A DNA stretch of 64,000 nt, taken from positions 1 to 64,000 of the forward strand of contig CAWEYY010000003.1 of assembly GCA_963813435.1 (NCBI GenBank), in the 5' to 3' direction. Source of the DNA: AC-32 sp963813435 (GTDB lineage: Bacteria; Actinomycetota; Thermoleophilia; Gaiellales; Gaiellaceae). How positions within the stretch are numbered: position 1 is the stretch's first letter; every line of letters begins with the position of its first letter. A program made the translations under genes and the position numbers. The notes beneath the pieces were generated by a model that was given only the letters and a program-made list of their open reading frames with translations, did no database searches and was not told the origin of the DNA. Of this stretch, positions 32,101-39,217 are shown piece after piece.

Positions 32101-32323
32101 TCACGTGCGAGCCGTCCGTGAGTGTCACCTCGGCGCCGGTGATCGGGCGCACGCCGAGGGCCCTCGCCGCATGCGCGAACTCGAGCGAGCCGTACACCCC
32201 GTCGTGGTCGGTCAGCGCGAGCGACTCGTAGTCCAGCTCGGCCGCGCGGGCTGCGAGCTCCTCCGGCAACGAAGCGCCGTCGAGGAATGAATAGGCTGAG
32301 TGCGCGTGCAGCTCGACGGCCAC
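29108..32323 (-). CDS. dnaE2: Error-prone DNA polymerase III alpha subunit DnaE2 (ImuC)
   Basis: A 1071-residue C-family polymerase used in damage-induced mutagenesis. The N-terminal PHP domain begins ELHAHSAYSFLDGAS. The catalytic palm has SVPDIDLDFPRDIREKL and GVFQIESRAQM. The fingers have SHAAAFGLLAYQSAWLRHHY, and a C-terminal OB fold carries GTVTVAGMAVARQRP. The length is that of DnaE2 rather than replicative DnaE1 (about 1170). The GTG at 32323 lies inside the 5' end of the oppositely oriented bicupin gene. It pairs functionally with imuB 1.1 kb upstream. Confidence 0.94.
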   Translation of the reverse strand: MAVELHAHSAYSFLDGASLPEELAARAAELDYESLALTDHDGVYGSLEFAHAARALGVRPITGAEVTLTDGSHVTLLVESARGYANLCRLLTAAHAGTRPKEGAEPLPPSLDARLLAELSEGLVCLSGCARHGLAVRNPNGARALARAFGPERFFVELQRPYERGDASRLAALRDLADALGVRTVATGDVHSHHPRRTSLQDVLVAIRHRTSLEGCEAERRGNRESVLLPPGELADKFPLDRDAVERTGELAERLEFDLTEDLGYRYPDFSDTGEPAIAQLRHVCDRAFAGRYEGANGHKRKARSRLEEELKLIEELGLAGFFLLHWEVLELARECAREVRGESVARNVLPPGRGRGSSVGSIVCYLTGLSHVDPVHAGLPLGRFLNRELVSVPDIDLDFPRDIREKLIVGVCERYGREHSALVASFATYRARGAIRDVGKALGLPFAELERLARLTDGSPRRIGEELEKLPDAESKLASPRWRAFAELCAELGGLPRHVSQHPGGMVISTRPLVELVPVQPAAMAGRQLCQWDKDSCADAGFLKIDLLGLGMLSAVEDCVERIARAGGGTVDLSRIPLEDRAVYGEIQRADTVGVFQIESRAQMQSLLRTLPEDLEDLTVQVALVRPGPIQGGAVHPYIEHRRRLREDPSFVVPYDHALLEEPLRETLGVVVFQEQVLAVAIALAGFSVGEAEGLRRAMSRKRSREAVEAFHERFVEGALGRGVDRETAEMVFQKLNGFASFGFPKSHAAAFGLLAYQSAWLRHHYPREFLCALLNEQPMGFYPPASLVRDAQRRGVEVRSPDVNRSEAECALEDEAVRVGLEYVRSLGSEEAQAVVAERERAGPFSGVRELAQRTSLDRPRLEALVASGACDSFGGSRRVLLWELGLVPRTQSVPGSGGEERQLALPLDPTAAAPALREQTPWERMLADYRTTSLSVGVHPLSLLRPHLPEGTLSSQELAERPSGGTVTVAGMAVARQRPATANGVVFMLLEDEIGQINLIVPPSVYERFRALVRSEPLLLARGKFERLGRNRNVVVRELESLGPLARRCSENADVFGSLPTAHHFGHR

Positions 32324-33085
32324 CCCGTGCTCCTAGCGCCCGGTGAGGGCGAGACGACGACCGACCGGCCCGAGCGGACGCTTCGAATCCTCGTCGAGCT
32401 CGACGACCTGATCGTGAGCTGGTTCCGCTACGAGCCCGGCGAGAAAGGGCCGGAGCCCCACGTGCACCACGAGCACTCCGACGCCTTCTACGTGCTCGAG
32501 GGAGAGGTCGAGTTCGCGCTCGGCCCCGACAGGCAGCGCATGACGGGCGGACCGGGAACGTTCGTCGCGGCGCCGCCGAACGTCGTCCACACGTACCGCA
32601 ACTCGAGCGACTCGACCGCGGTCTTCCTCAACATCCACTCGCCGAGCCTGGGCTTCGGGAACGTCCTTCGCGGCCACGGCCACGAGGGCTTCGACCAGTT
32701 CGACCCGCCCGCCGACGGGGGCCGGCCGCTCAGCGATGCGGTCTTCAACGGCCCGGGCGAGGGCGAGCTGATCGAGAACGAGCGGGGCTCCCGCCTGATC
32801 AAGGCCGACCTGACGCACTTCGCCGCGATCGACCTCACCTTCCAGCCGGTCTTCGAGGGCGTCGGCCTCCACGCCCACGACGACCACGTCGACGCCTTCT
32901 ACGTGCTGGAAGGCGAATTCGAGTTCCTCGAGGCAACAGGGTCGAGGCGTGGTGGCCCAGGCACCTTCTTCGCCGCCCCACGCGGCACCGAGCACGGGTT
33001 TCGCAACGCGGGAGACGAGCCGATCCGCTTCCTCAATCTCCACGCACCGCCGGGAAACTTCTTGGACGTCGTGCGCCGCGGCTGA
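32306..33085 (+). CDS. Bicupin protein
   Basis: A 259-residue protein with two cupin barrels. The first has HVHHEHSDAFYVLEGEVEF then PPNVVHTYRN. The second has HAHDDHVDAFYVLEGEFEF then RGTEHGFRN. Each carries the His-x-His, Glu and later His metal ligands. Bicupins include dioxygenases, decarboxylases and sugar-binding proteins, and the reaction is unknown. The start is uncertain (GTG at 32300, 32306 or 32327). TAGGCT lies eight bases before 32306. Its 5' end overlaps the dnaE2 start on the other strand. Confidence 0.85.
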   Translation: MQLDGHPVLLAPGEGETTTDRPERTLRILVELDDLIVSWFRYEPGEKGPEPHVHHEHSDAFYVLEGEVEFALGPDRQRMTGGPGTFVAAPPNVVHTYRNSSDSTAVFLNIHSPSLGFGNVLRGHGHEGFDQFDPPADGGRPLSDAVFNGPGEGELIENERGSRLIKADLTHFAAIDLTFQPVFEGVGLHAHDDHVDAFYVLEGEFEFLEATGSRRGGPGTFFAAPRGTEHGFRNAGDEPIRFLNLHAPPGNFLDVVRRG

Positions 33086-33087
33086 GC

Positions 33088-33330
33088 TCAACCGCCGCGC
33101 TGGCTGAACCAGCAGCCTCCCTCCTCGTCGCGGAAGACGATCTCGTGCTCGCCCCCGGCCAGCACCACGTCGAAGTAGCGTCGGCTGACCGGATCCGCCG
33201 TCCACCAGCGGTCGACGACGCGCCACTCCTCGCGGACGAGCGCGACCGGAGAGCGGTTCACGCGACGAGGCGAGCCGTCCACGTGCGCCTCCACGAGCGC
33301 GACTTTTGGCTCGTTCACGCGCCGCACCAT
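33088..33330 (-). CDS. DUF6504-type small protein of the ImuB/DnaE2 locus
   Basis: An 80-residue protein with VREEWRVVDRWWTADPVSRRYFDVVLAGGEHEIVFRDEE split by short linkers, the pattern of a domain repeatedly found beside imuB and dnaE2 in actinobacteria. Biochemical role unknown; membership of the mutasome is inference from context. It follows imuB on the same strand after a family A element and ends 2 bp from the bicupin stop. Confidence 0.65.
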   Translation of the reverse strand: MVRRVNEPKVALVEAHVDGSPRRVNRSPVALVREEWRVVDRWWTADPVSRRYFDVVLAGGEHEIVFRDEEGGCWFSQRGG

Positions 33331-33339
33331 CAGCGCATC

Positions 33340-33468
33340 GACCGGTCATTTCCGACGGACGCGCGACCGAGGCATCGCTCGCCGATGCCGATCAGAGGAC
33401 GCACCGGCTTGCCGGTATGGCCGGCTTGATCTCGCTCGTCCTGAGGGCGGCATCGCAAGCGATGCCTT
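33340..33468. repeat. Family A element with 60-bp internal expansion, copy A5
   Basis: GACCGGTC (33340-33347) and GGCATCGCAAGCGATGCC (33451-33468) are the normal ends. They are 129 bp apart instead of 69. The extra 60 bp hold further short hairpins (GGCATCGCTCGCCGATGCC; ACCGGCTTGCCGGT). It lies between imuB and the DUF6504 gene. Confidence 0.75.
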
Positions 33469-33470
33469 GT

Positions 33471-34655
33471 TCAGTCGTCGCGCGGAACCAACAGTGCCCG
33501 CTGCTCCGGCAAACGCGACCACGGCGCGACCTCGACGACGGTGCAGACGGAGCCCGAGCCGGTCCCTGCGCGAACCTGGCGGAGCCCTTCCCGCAGGTGA
33601 TCCCGCAGCTCGGCTCCCTCGGGCTGGACGAGCTCGAGCTGGCTCCCGACCGACTCCGCGAGGATCAGCACCTCGAGCGACAGCGCGACCGCGGGCGCGG
33701 GCAGGTCGAGAAGCTTGGGCCCGAGCGCGGTGCGCAGGCGAGCGGGCTCGGCGGTCGCGTCGCGCAGCGTCACGGTGCGTCGCCACGATCCGCCGCCGAC
33801 AAGCCGCGCCGCGAGCGCCAGCTTGCGCAAGGCCCGCCCGCCTCGCTCCGGTCGAGCGAGCAGCCGGTCGAGGAGAACGCCGAGTGAGCGTCTCAGCGCC
33901 AGTTCGTTTCCGACCGCTACCGGGAACTCGAGCGTCTCGAGCAGCTCCGCGGGGGGCTTCCGTCCGCGGATCCGCCTCTTCGAGCCCCCTCTCGCCAGGC
34001 TCCAGGCGCGCCGGCCGTCCGGCCCCAGACGTTCGGCCACGGCGCCACCCGGCAGCCCGGCAAGCTCTCCGATCTTCGTCAGTCCCAGGTCGGCCAACTC
34101 CTGCCTGCGCCCGGCCTCCAGCGGCAGCAGCGTGAGCGGCAGCGGCGCAAGAAAGTCGCGCGCCTGCTCGTCGGACACGACCAGCACCTGACCCGAACGG
34201 GCGACGTTCGCGGCAGCCAGGGCCGCGAAGCGGCGCTTCGCCGCGCCCACACGCGCGTCCCAGCCGGGCCCGACCGCCTTCAGCGCCCGCTTGAGCGCCG
34301 GCTCGAGCCCGCCGTAGAGCCGCTCGACGGCGCGCGTCTCGAAGTACGCGCAACCCGGCGCGGCGGGATCGACCGAGAACCCTGCGTCCTCGAGCCGTCG
34401 GACGATCTGCTCCCAGGCCTCCTCGGCCGCGGCCGGGTCGCGATCGACGAGCTGGAGCGACGGGCACGTGGCCAGCGCCTCCCCCAGCCGCATCCCCGGC
34501 TGCACGCCGACCGCCTCGGCCGCCGAAGTAACCGGCCCGAGCAGCGCCTCAGCCCCGGGCTCCGGAGCGAGCGCAGCAGCCTCGATCTGAAGCCGCGGCC
34601 GCTCCCGCAGCGCCGCACGCAGCTCGAACCCTGGGATGACAACGCATGCGATCAC
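33471..34655 (-). CDS. imuB: ImuB-like Y-family polymerase homologue, catalytically impaired
   Basis: A 394-residue Y-family fold protein. The N-terminus reads ACVVIPGFELRAALRERP where active polymerases have VDMDAFF, so the metal-binding acidic residues are missing, as is known for ImuB. GPGWDARVGAAKRRFAALAAAN and LGLTKIGELAGLP (helix-hairpin-helix) follow. ImuB docks DnaE2 on the beta clamp. I see no clear clamp-binding peptide near the C-terminus. No imuA or recA-like partner gene is present. The GTG is three bases from a perfect LexA box. Confidence 0.88.
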   Translation of the reverse strand: MIACVVIPGFELRAALRERPRLQIEAAALAPEPGAEALLGPVTSAAEAVGVQPGMRLGEALATCPSLQLVDRDPAAAEEAWEQIVRRLEDAGFSVDPAAPGCAYFETRAVERLYGGLEPALKRALKAVGPGWDARVGAAKRRFAALAAANVARSGQVLVVSDEQARDFLAPLPLTLLPLEAGRRQELADLGLTKIGELAGLPGGAVAERLGPDGRRAWSLARGGSKRRIRGRKPPAELLETLEFPVAVGNELALRRSLGVLLDRLLARPERGGRALRKLALAARLVGGGSWRRTVTLRDATAEPARLRTALGPKLLDLPAPAVALSLEVLILAESVGSQLELVQPEGAELRDHLREGLRQVRAGTGSGSVCTVVEVAPWSRLPEQRALLVPRDD

Positions 34656-34657
34656 GG

Positions 34658-34669
34658 GAACATATGTTC
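34658..34669. promoter_or_regulatory. LexA (SOS) box 1 at imuB
   Basis: GAACATATGTTC, a perfect palindrome matching the Gram-positive/actinobacterial GAAC-N4-GTTC LexA operator. It lies three bases before the imuB start, overlapping any promoter. Confidence 0.85.
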
Positions 34670-34674
34670 TACAC

Positions 34675-34686
34675 GAACATACGTTC
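34675..34686. promoter_or_regulatory. LexA (SOS) box 2 at imuB
   Basis: GAACATACGTTC, 17 bp centre-to-centre from box 1. The tandem pair suggests tight repression. The plus-strand gene at 34767 starts 80 bp away and might be co-controlled. Confidence 0.8.
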
Positions 34687-34766
34687 TCCTGTCAAGGGCT
34701 GGAAGCGTTTCGCGCTCGACGTCGTTCCTGCGGGAGGAACGTTCCACCGACAGAGGGGTGCAGCAC

Positions 34767-35303
34767 ATGAACGTCACGACCATCGGCAAGGGGAACATCG
34801 GCGGGGGACTCGCGAAGCTCTGGGGGAAGGCGGGGCACGACGTGACCACGCTCGGGAGCGAGGGCGGCGACGCCTCCGGCGCCGACGTCGTGCTCGTCGC
34901 GGTCCCGTCCGGCTCGATCTCGGACGCGCTCTCCAAGGTCACCGGGCTCGAGGGCAAGGTGGCGATCGACACGTCGAACGCCTTCGCCGGCCGCAACGAG
35001 GAGTACGAGTCGTTCGCCCACGAGGTGAAGGCCCACACCGGCGGTCCCGTCGCGAAGGCGTTCAACGCGAACTTCGCCGCGCTCTATGACCAGATCGGCG
35101 AGCAGCGAAACCGCCCGAGCTGCCTGTACGCGGCCGACGACGACGCGCGCGGGGTGACGGAGCAGCTGATCCGGGACGCCGGCTACGAGCCGGTGAGCGC
35201 CGGAGGGCTCGAGAACGCCCGCGCGCTTGAGGACTTCGTCCCCAACCTGCTGGGCAAGATCGGGCGGGTCTTCTACCGCTTCGCGCCGCCCGGCGAGCTC
35301 TAG
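34767..35303 (+). CDS. NADP-binding F420-dependent-oxidoreductase-family protein
   Basis: A 178-residue Rossmann protein. VTTIGKGNIGGGLAKLWGKAGH is the dinucleotide-binding start, ADVVLVAVPSGSISDAL follows, and AKAFNANFAALYDQIG lies near the substrate region. Close relatives reduce F420 with NADPH or are unassigned. AGAGGGG eight bases upstream supports the ATG at 34767. The gene faces imuB across two LexA boxes. Its TAG shares CTAG with the convergent VOC gene. Confidence 0.8.
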   Translation: MNVTTIGKGNIGGGLAKLWGKAGHDVTTLGSEGGDASGADVVLVAVPSGSISDALSKVTGLEGKVAIDTSNAFAGRNEEYESFAHEVKAHTGGPVAKAFNANFAALYDQIGEQRNRPSCLYAADDDARGVTEQLIRDAGYEPVSAGGLENARALEDFVPNLLGKIGRVFYRFAPPGEL

Positions 35304-35692
35304 CTCGCGCCGGTAAACAGGGTCAGCTGCATCCCGTCCGGCGCCTGGACGCGCGCGTTGCGGTCGCCCCAAGGCGTCATCACCGGCGGTGCGACCTGCT
35401 CGCCGCCCGCGGCCACGAGCCGCCGGGCCGTCTCCTCGGAGTCGACCACTTCGAGCGCGAGCCGGACCGTTCCGGACACCCGGCGGCCGGCCTCAATCGA
35501 GTCGACCAGCGTGGCCTGAGACTCGTCCATCAGCTCGAGCGTCGCCTGCCCCGCTTCCAGGACGACGACCTTGCCGCTCCCGGAGCTCCAGTCGGCCACC
35601 TGCTCGAGCCCGAGGGCGTCGCGGTAGAAGACAAGCGCCGCGTCGAAGTCCGCCACCGTGAGGGCGACGCGGAGTTCCTTGACCGTGCTCAT
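35300..35692 (-). CDS. VOC (glyoxalase/bleomycin-resistance) superfamily protein
   Basis: A 130-residue two-module VOC protein: ELRVALTVADFDAALVFYRD begins the first beta-alpha-beta module and VRLALEVVDSEETARRLVAAG the second. It ends with PWGDRNARVQAPDGMQLTLF. The residues normally binding metal (His/Glu) are Arg8/Glu53-like or absent, so it could be a binding protein. Its stop overlaps the stop of the upstream convergent gene by three bases. Confidence 0.8.
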   Translation of the reverse strand: MSTVKELRVALTVADFDAALVFYRDALGLEQVADWSSGSGKVVVLEAGQATLELMDESQATLVDSIEAGRRVSGTVRLALEVVDSEETARRLVAAGGEQVAPPVMTPWGDRNARVQAPDGMQLTLFTGAS

Positions 35693-35734
35693 GCCGGCGC
35701 AAACGACTCGGCGTCACCAGGACTTCCCGAGACG

Positions 35735-35740
35735 TAGAGT
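35735..35740 (+). promoter_or_regulatory. Predicted -10 box of the alpha/beta hydrolase at 35747 (leaderless)
   Basis: TAGAGT followed by six bases and the GTG start, with no Shine-Dalgarno sequence. Confidence 0.5.
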
Positions 35741-35746
35741 CGCCGC

Positions 35747-36580
35747 GTGCGCGAGGAGGCGTTCGAGCTACCCGTCGACGGCGGCGCCCTTCGCGGCCAT
35801 CGCGGCGGCGAGGGCCGGCCCGCGCTCCTGCTCCACGGAGGGGCGGCCATTCCCGACTACCTCGGCGACCTCGCCGAGCAGCTCGACGGGCTCTTCTCCA
35901 CGCTCCGCTACACGCAGCGCGGCACGCCGCCCTCGGAGGCCCCGGGGCCGTACACGATCGAGTCGCACATGGCGGACGCGCTCGCCGTGCTCGACCGGTT
36001 CGGGCTCGAGCGCGCATGGGTGATCGGCCACTCGTGGGGCGGCCACCTCGCCCTGCACCTGGCCGTGGCCTACCCGGAGCGGGTCGCGGGCCTTCTCTGC
36101 ATCAACCCGCTCGGCGCCGACCTGAGCGTGTTCGACGACTTCGAGGAGACCCTGAGCCGTACGCTCACGCGCGCCCAGATGGAGCGGATCCACGAGATCG
36201 ACGAGCGCCGGCGGGCTCAGGACGTGACCGAGGCCGACCTCGTCGAGCGCTTCGGGCTGATCTGGGTACCGTTCTTCGTTGACCCCGGGAACGCGAGCGA
36301 GCCTCCCGCGCACGTCGGCGTCGAGGCGTCGATCGAGACCAACCGCTCGATCTCGGAGCACTCCGAGCAGAGGACGCTCGCGGACGGGCTCGGCGGCGTG
36401 ATCGCCCCGGCGCTCTTCGTGCACGGCGAGGACGACCCGCTGCCGCTGCGCTCCTCGACCGAGACGGCCGCGCTGATTCCCGGCGCGCGGGTCGAGACGA
36501 TCCCCGACTGCGGACACTTCCCGTGGCTCGAGCAGCCGGCCGCCTTCCGCTCGGCCGTCGAGCGCGGCCTTAGAGCGTGA
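35747..36580 (+). CDS. Alpha/beta hydrolase
   Basis: A 277-residue serine hydrolase. Residues include LLLHGGAAIPDYL (oxyanion), RYTQRGTPPSE, VIGHSWGGHLALHLA (nucleophilic Ser), LFVHGEDDPLPLRSS (acid) and IPDCGHFPWLEQP (His). It resembles proline-iminopeptidase-like and esterase members (RYTQRG and GHSWGG are common there). The substrate is unknown. Its 3' end overlaps the convergent comB gene by 11 bases. Confidence 0.85.
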   Translation: MREEAFELPVDGGALRGHRGGEGRPALLLHGGAAIPDYLGDLAEQLDGLFSTLRYTQRGTPPSEAPGPYTIESHMADALAVLDRFGLERAWVIGHSWGGHLALHLAVAYPERVAGLLCINPLGADLSVFDDFEETLSRTLTRAQMERIHEIDERRRAQDVTEADLVERFGLIWVPFFVDPGNASEPPAHVGVEASIETNRSISEHSEQRTLADGLGGVIAPALFVHGEDDPLPLRSSTETAALIPGARVETIPDCGHFPWLEQPAAFRSAVERGLRA

Positions 36581-37253
36581 CTTCTGCCGCCGCGCCGTAC
36601 ATGCGGGAGAGCCGCGGGACGACGTCGAGCACGCTCACCTGCGAGCACCAGGCAATGTCCTCCTCGAGCCCGGGCGGGCCGTACGTGCGCGCGTTGATTC
36701 CGTCGATCGCCTCGGGGTAGCGCGCCGCGATCAGGTCGGCCGCGATGGCTGCGTCCGTCCGGTCGGCCGTGAGCAGGCCGACGATCCGTCCCGCGCAGTA
36801 CGCGTCGTCGATCGCGAAGTCGTCCTTGAAGCCTGCGCAGATGACGACCGTGTCGTCCGCGCGCTCGCGCGCGAGGCGGGCCACGGCGTCGAGGTTGAGG
36901 AGCGAGCCGAGCACGACCTCCGCACACGACGCGGCCGCCGTCACGATCGCGCGGGTGCCGTTCGTCGTCGAGAGGATCAGCGTCTCCGCGCGCGGCTCGA
37001 GGAACTCGCGCGGCGAGGCACCCGCGTCGAACCCGTCGATCCGCTGCGCGTCGCGCTCGCCGCCCGTGATCGCGGAGTCGCCGAGTTCCTCCCGCAGCGC
37101 CCTCGCGTCGTCGATCTTCGCGCAGCAGAGGACACGCTGGTAGCCCGACGCGAGCGCCTGGGCGATGGTCGACGTCGCACGCATCAGGTCGACGACGATG
37201 CCGAGCTGCGCCGTGGCTGCTTCCGCCGGCGTGAAGGCGACGTGGAGGCGCAT
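36570..37253 (-). CDS. comB: 2-phosphosulfolactate phosphatase-family protein (ComB)
   Basis: A 227-residue ComB-family protein: GIVVDLMRATSTIAQALASG, LSTTNGTRAIVTAA, VVICAGFKDDFAIDDAYCAG and AWCSQVSVLDVVP. In methanogens ComB makes sulfolactate for coenzyme M. Bacterial members without comA or comC probably have another phosphatase role. The ATG has TAGCTT seven bases upstream, and the divergent rhomboid gene starts 46 bp away. Confidence 0.85.
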   Translation of the reverse strand: MRLHVAFTPAEAATAQLGIVVDLMRATSTIAQALASGYQRVLCCAKIDDARALREELGDSAITGGERDAQRIDGFDAGASPREFLEPRAETLILSTTNGTRAIVTAAASCAEVVLGSLLNLDAVARLARERADDTVVICAGFKDDFAIDDAYCAGRIVGLLTADRTDAAIAADLIAARYPEAIDGINARTYGPPGLEEDIAWCSQVSVLDVVPRLSRMYGAAAEVTL

Positions 37254-37260
37254 GGGCGAA

Positions 37261-37291
37261 AAGCTACCGGGGCCGAAGGCGGGGCTAGGCT
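37261..37291. promoter_or_regulatory. Two back-to-back -10 boxes (comB and rhomboid)
   Basis: TAGCTT on the minus strand (37261-37266) is seven bases before comB. TAGGCT on the plus strand (37286-37291) is eight bases before the rhomboid ATG. Separate hexamers, unlike the shared ones elsewhere. Confidence 0.4.
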
Positions 37292-37299
37292 AACGGCGG

Positions 37300-38148
37300 A
37301 TGTCGACGCCGATGCACTGCTACCGCCACCCGGACCGGGAGACCTACGTCTCCTGCTCGGACTGCGGCCGCCCTATCTGCACCGAGTGCATGACGCCGGC
37401 GCCTGTCGGCCAGCGCTGCCCCGAGCACTCGGGCAAGGCACAGGGGCTGGGAAGGGTCACCACAGGAGCGCGTCGCACGGCCTTCGAGGGAACGGGAGCG
37501 CTCGTGACGAAGGCGCTGATCGCCCTCAACATCCTCGTCTACGTGATCACCGCCGCGCAGGGCCGGGGGATCAACGATCCCGGTGGGACGCTCTTCCTCA
37601 AGTGGGCGCTCTTCGGCCCCGCGGTCGCAAACGGCGACTGGTGGCGCCTGGTCACGAGCACCTTTCTCCACGCAAACATCATCCACATCGCGTTCAACAT
37701 GTATTTCCTCTGGTTCGTTGGCTCGGCGGTGGAGTCGTTTCTCGGCCGCGGCCGGTTCCTCGCCGTCTACCTCGTCTCGGGACTGGCAGGCTCGGCGGGC
37801 GCACTGGTCGCCAACCCGACGACCGTGACCGTCGGCGCCTCCGGCGCGATCTTCGGGATCCTCGGCGCGGCATTCGTCCTCGAGCGCCAGCGGGTCTACG
37901 TGCTAGGCGGCCAGGCGCTGATGCTGATCGGGATCAGCCTCGTCTTCAGCTTCGTCTTCACCGGGATCTCGTACGGCGGCCATATCGGAGGCCTGATCGG
38001 CGGCGTCCTCTGCACGCTCGTGCTCTCGAAGTTCGGCCGCGGCCACGCGGCCTACAGCCGGATGGGGCTCTGGGGGATCGCAGGCGTCCTCGCCGTCGGG
38101 CTGCTCAGCATCGCGATCGCGTACCTGAGCGTTCGCGGCTACGCCTGA
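37300..38148 (+). CDS. Rhomboid-family serine protease with N-terminal zinc finger
   Basis: A 282-residue protein. Residues about 5-45 form a B-box-like zinc finger (CYRHPDRETYVSCSDC, GRPICTECM, CPEH). After a linker come about six membrane helices with rhomboid signatures: TSTFLHANIIHIAFNMYFLW, VGASGAIFGILGA (catalytic Ser) and SYGGHIGGLIGGVL (catalytic His). It cleaves membrane segments; its substrates are unknown. The same finger-rhomboid order is common in actinobacteria. Confidence 0.93.
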   Translation: MSTPMHCYRHPDRETYVSCSDCGRPICTECMTPAPVGQRCPEHSGKAQGLGRVTTGARRTAFEGTGALVTKALIALNILVYVITAAQGRGINDPGGTLFLKWALFGPAVANGDWWRLVTSTFLHANIIHIAFNMYFLWFVGSAVESFLGRGRFLAVYLVSGLAGSAGALVANPTTVTVGASGAIFGILGAAFVLERQRVYVLGGQALMLIGISLVFSFVFTGISYGGHIGGLIGGVLCTLVLSKFGRGHAAYSRMGLWGIAGVLAVGLLSIAIAYLSVRGYA

Positions 38149-38151
38149 GCG

Positions 38152-38616
38152 TCAGCTGAGCCGCTCGACCCGCACCACGTGGTCGAGCATGTCCTTCCAG
38201 CCGCGGTCGACGCCCGCCCCGCCGTCGATGCGGTCCGCAAAGCCGTCCCACGCGAAGATCTTGTCGGCACCCGTGCCTCCGTAGACGACGTCCTTCCCGC
38301 GGTCGCCCTGGAGCTTGTCGTTGCCGGGGCCGCCGTAGATGACGTCGTTCCCGTTGCCGCCGCCGAGGGTGTCGCTCCCCGGCCCGCCCTTGATCAGGTC
38401 GTTGCCGCCGTTGCCGTCCACGACGTCGTTCCCGCCGAGCCCGCAGATCACGTCGCGCCTCGGCGTGCCGATCAGGTTGTCGGCCCCGGGAGTCCCGGTC
38501 ATCGTGCAGGCCGGCCCGCCGTGCGTCGCCGCGTGCCCGCCCCGCACGAGGAACAGCGCGGCCACGCCGAAGAGCACCGCCATGGTCTTCGCGCGTGCTT
38601 GCTGCTCGGGAGTCAC
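38152..38616 (-). CDS. Secreted RTX-type calcium-binding repeat protein
   Basis: A 154-residue protein with an N-terminal hydrophobic export segment (AKTMAVLFGVAALFLVRGG). About ten nonapeptide repeats of the GGxGxDxxx type follow (GLGGNDVVD, GNGGNDLIK, GGPGSDTLG, GGNGNDVIY, GGPGNDKLQ and others). Such repeats bind calcium and fold outside the cell into a beta-roll. No enzyme domain is attached, so it is a bare beta-roll. The GTG start has GGAGG five bases upstream. Confidence 0.85.
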   Translation of the reverse strand: MTPEQQARAKTMAVLFGVAALFLVRGGHAATHGGPACTMTGTPGADNLIGTPRRDVICGLGGNDVVDGNGGNDLIKGGPGSDTLGGGNGNDVIYGGPGNDKLQGDRGKDVVYGGTGADKIFAWDGFADRIDGGAGVDRGWKDMLDHVVRVERLS

Positions 38617-38723
38617 GGATACCTCCGGTCGGCTGACACGTCAGTGATCGGCAGGCTGCGCCGGCCCCGAATCCCCCGCAGCGGTGATTTCGCCGCTACG
38701 CGCCTAGGTTTTCCGCTCCCGAG

Positions 38724-39170
38724 CTAGCTCGCGGGGCGGTTCGTGATGTGGACGAAGATCTTCTCGTCGCTCCCGCACTCCTCGCGAAGCGCGACCTGGC
38801 CGCTTCGGCCCTCGCCTTTCCACGAGACCTCCGAGTCATGCTCCTCGAGCTCGTCGAAGAGCACGTCGAAACCTGCGCCCTGGAGCTCCTTCTTGTACTC
38901 GTCATGGGCGTCTTCTACGCTGCCCTCGAAGTAGCCCTCGACCACGTCCGTCGGGCCTTCGGTCGACTGCTGCGTGTACGTGGCGTTCTCGATCTGTGGC
39001 CAGCTTGCGGGGAGCTTCGGCGCTCCCGTGAGAGCCGAGCCGTTGCACGCGGCGGCCGCGTCCTTGTTCAGCTCGCCCTCGGTCTCCCCCTTCTTCTCCC
39101 CGCTCCCACCGCACCCGGCGAGTAGCACGATTCCCGCGCACAGCAGCGCGGACCAGACGGCGTACCTCAT
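38724..39170 (-). CDS. Putative lipoprotein
   Basis: A 148-residue lipoprotein. The signal peptide ends at a lipobox (IVLLAGC), with the lipidated Cys at about residue 20, followed by a Gly/Lys/Glu linker. The mature domain has ASWPQIENATYTQQSTEGP and YKKELQGAGFDVLFDELEEHD, a beta-alpha arrangement. It contains two further Cys residues that could form a disulfide. No family recognised. GGGAGG favours the second of two adjacent ATG codons. A substrate for LspA. Confidence 0.75.
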   Translation of the reverse strand: MRYAVWSALLCAGIVLLAGCGGSGEKKGETEGELNKDAAAACNGSALTGAPKLPASWPQIENATYTQQSTEGPTDVVEGYFEGSVEDAHDEYKKELQGAGFDVLFDELEEHDSEVSWKGEGRSGQVALREECGSDEKIFVHITNRPAS

Positions 39171-39217
39171 CATCGCCTCCCTGTTCGGGGCACCCAGCGA
39201 GGCGAGTATAGAACGCT

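Noticed and set aside
29474..32290. A 938-codon open frame antisense to dnaE2
   Set aside because: High G+C produces long open frames opposite real genes. The frame is arginine/leucine/glutamate-rich with no domain, while dnaE2 on the other strand has all family motifs.
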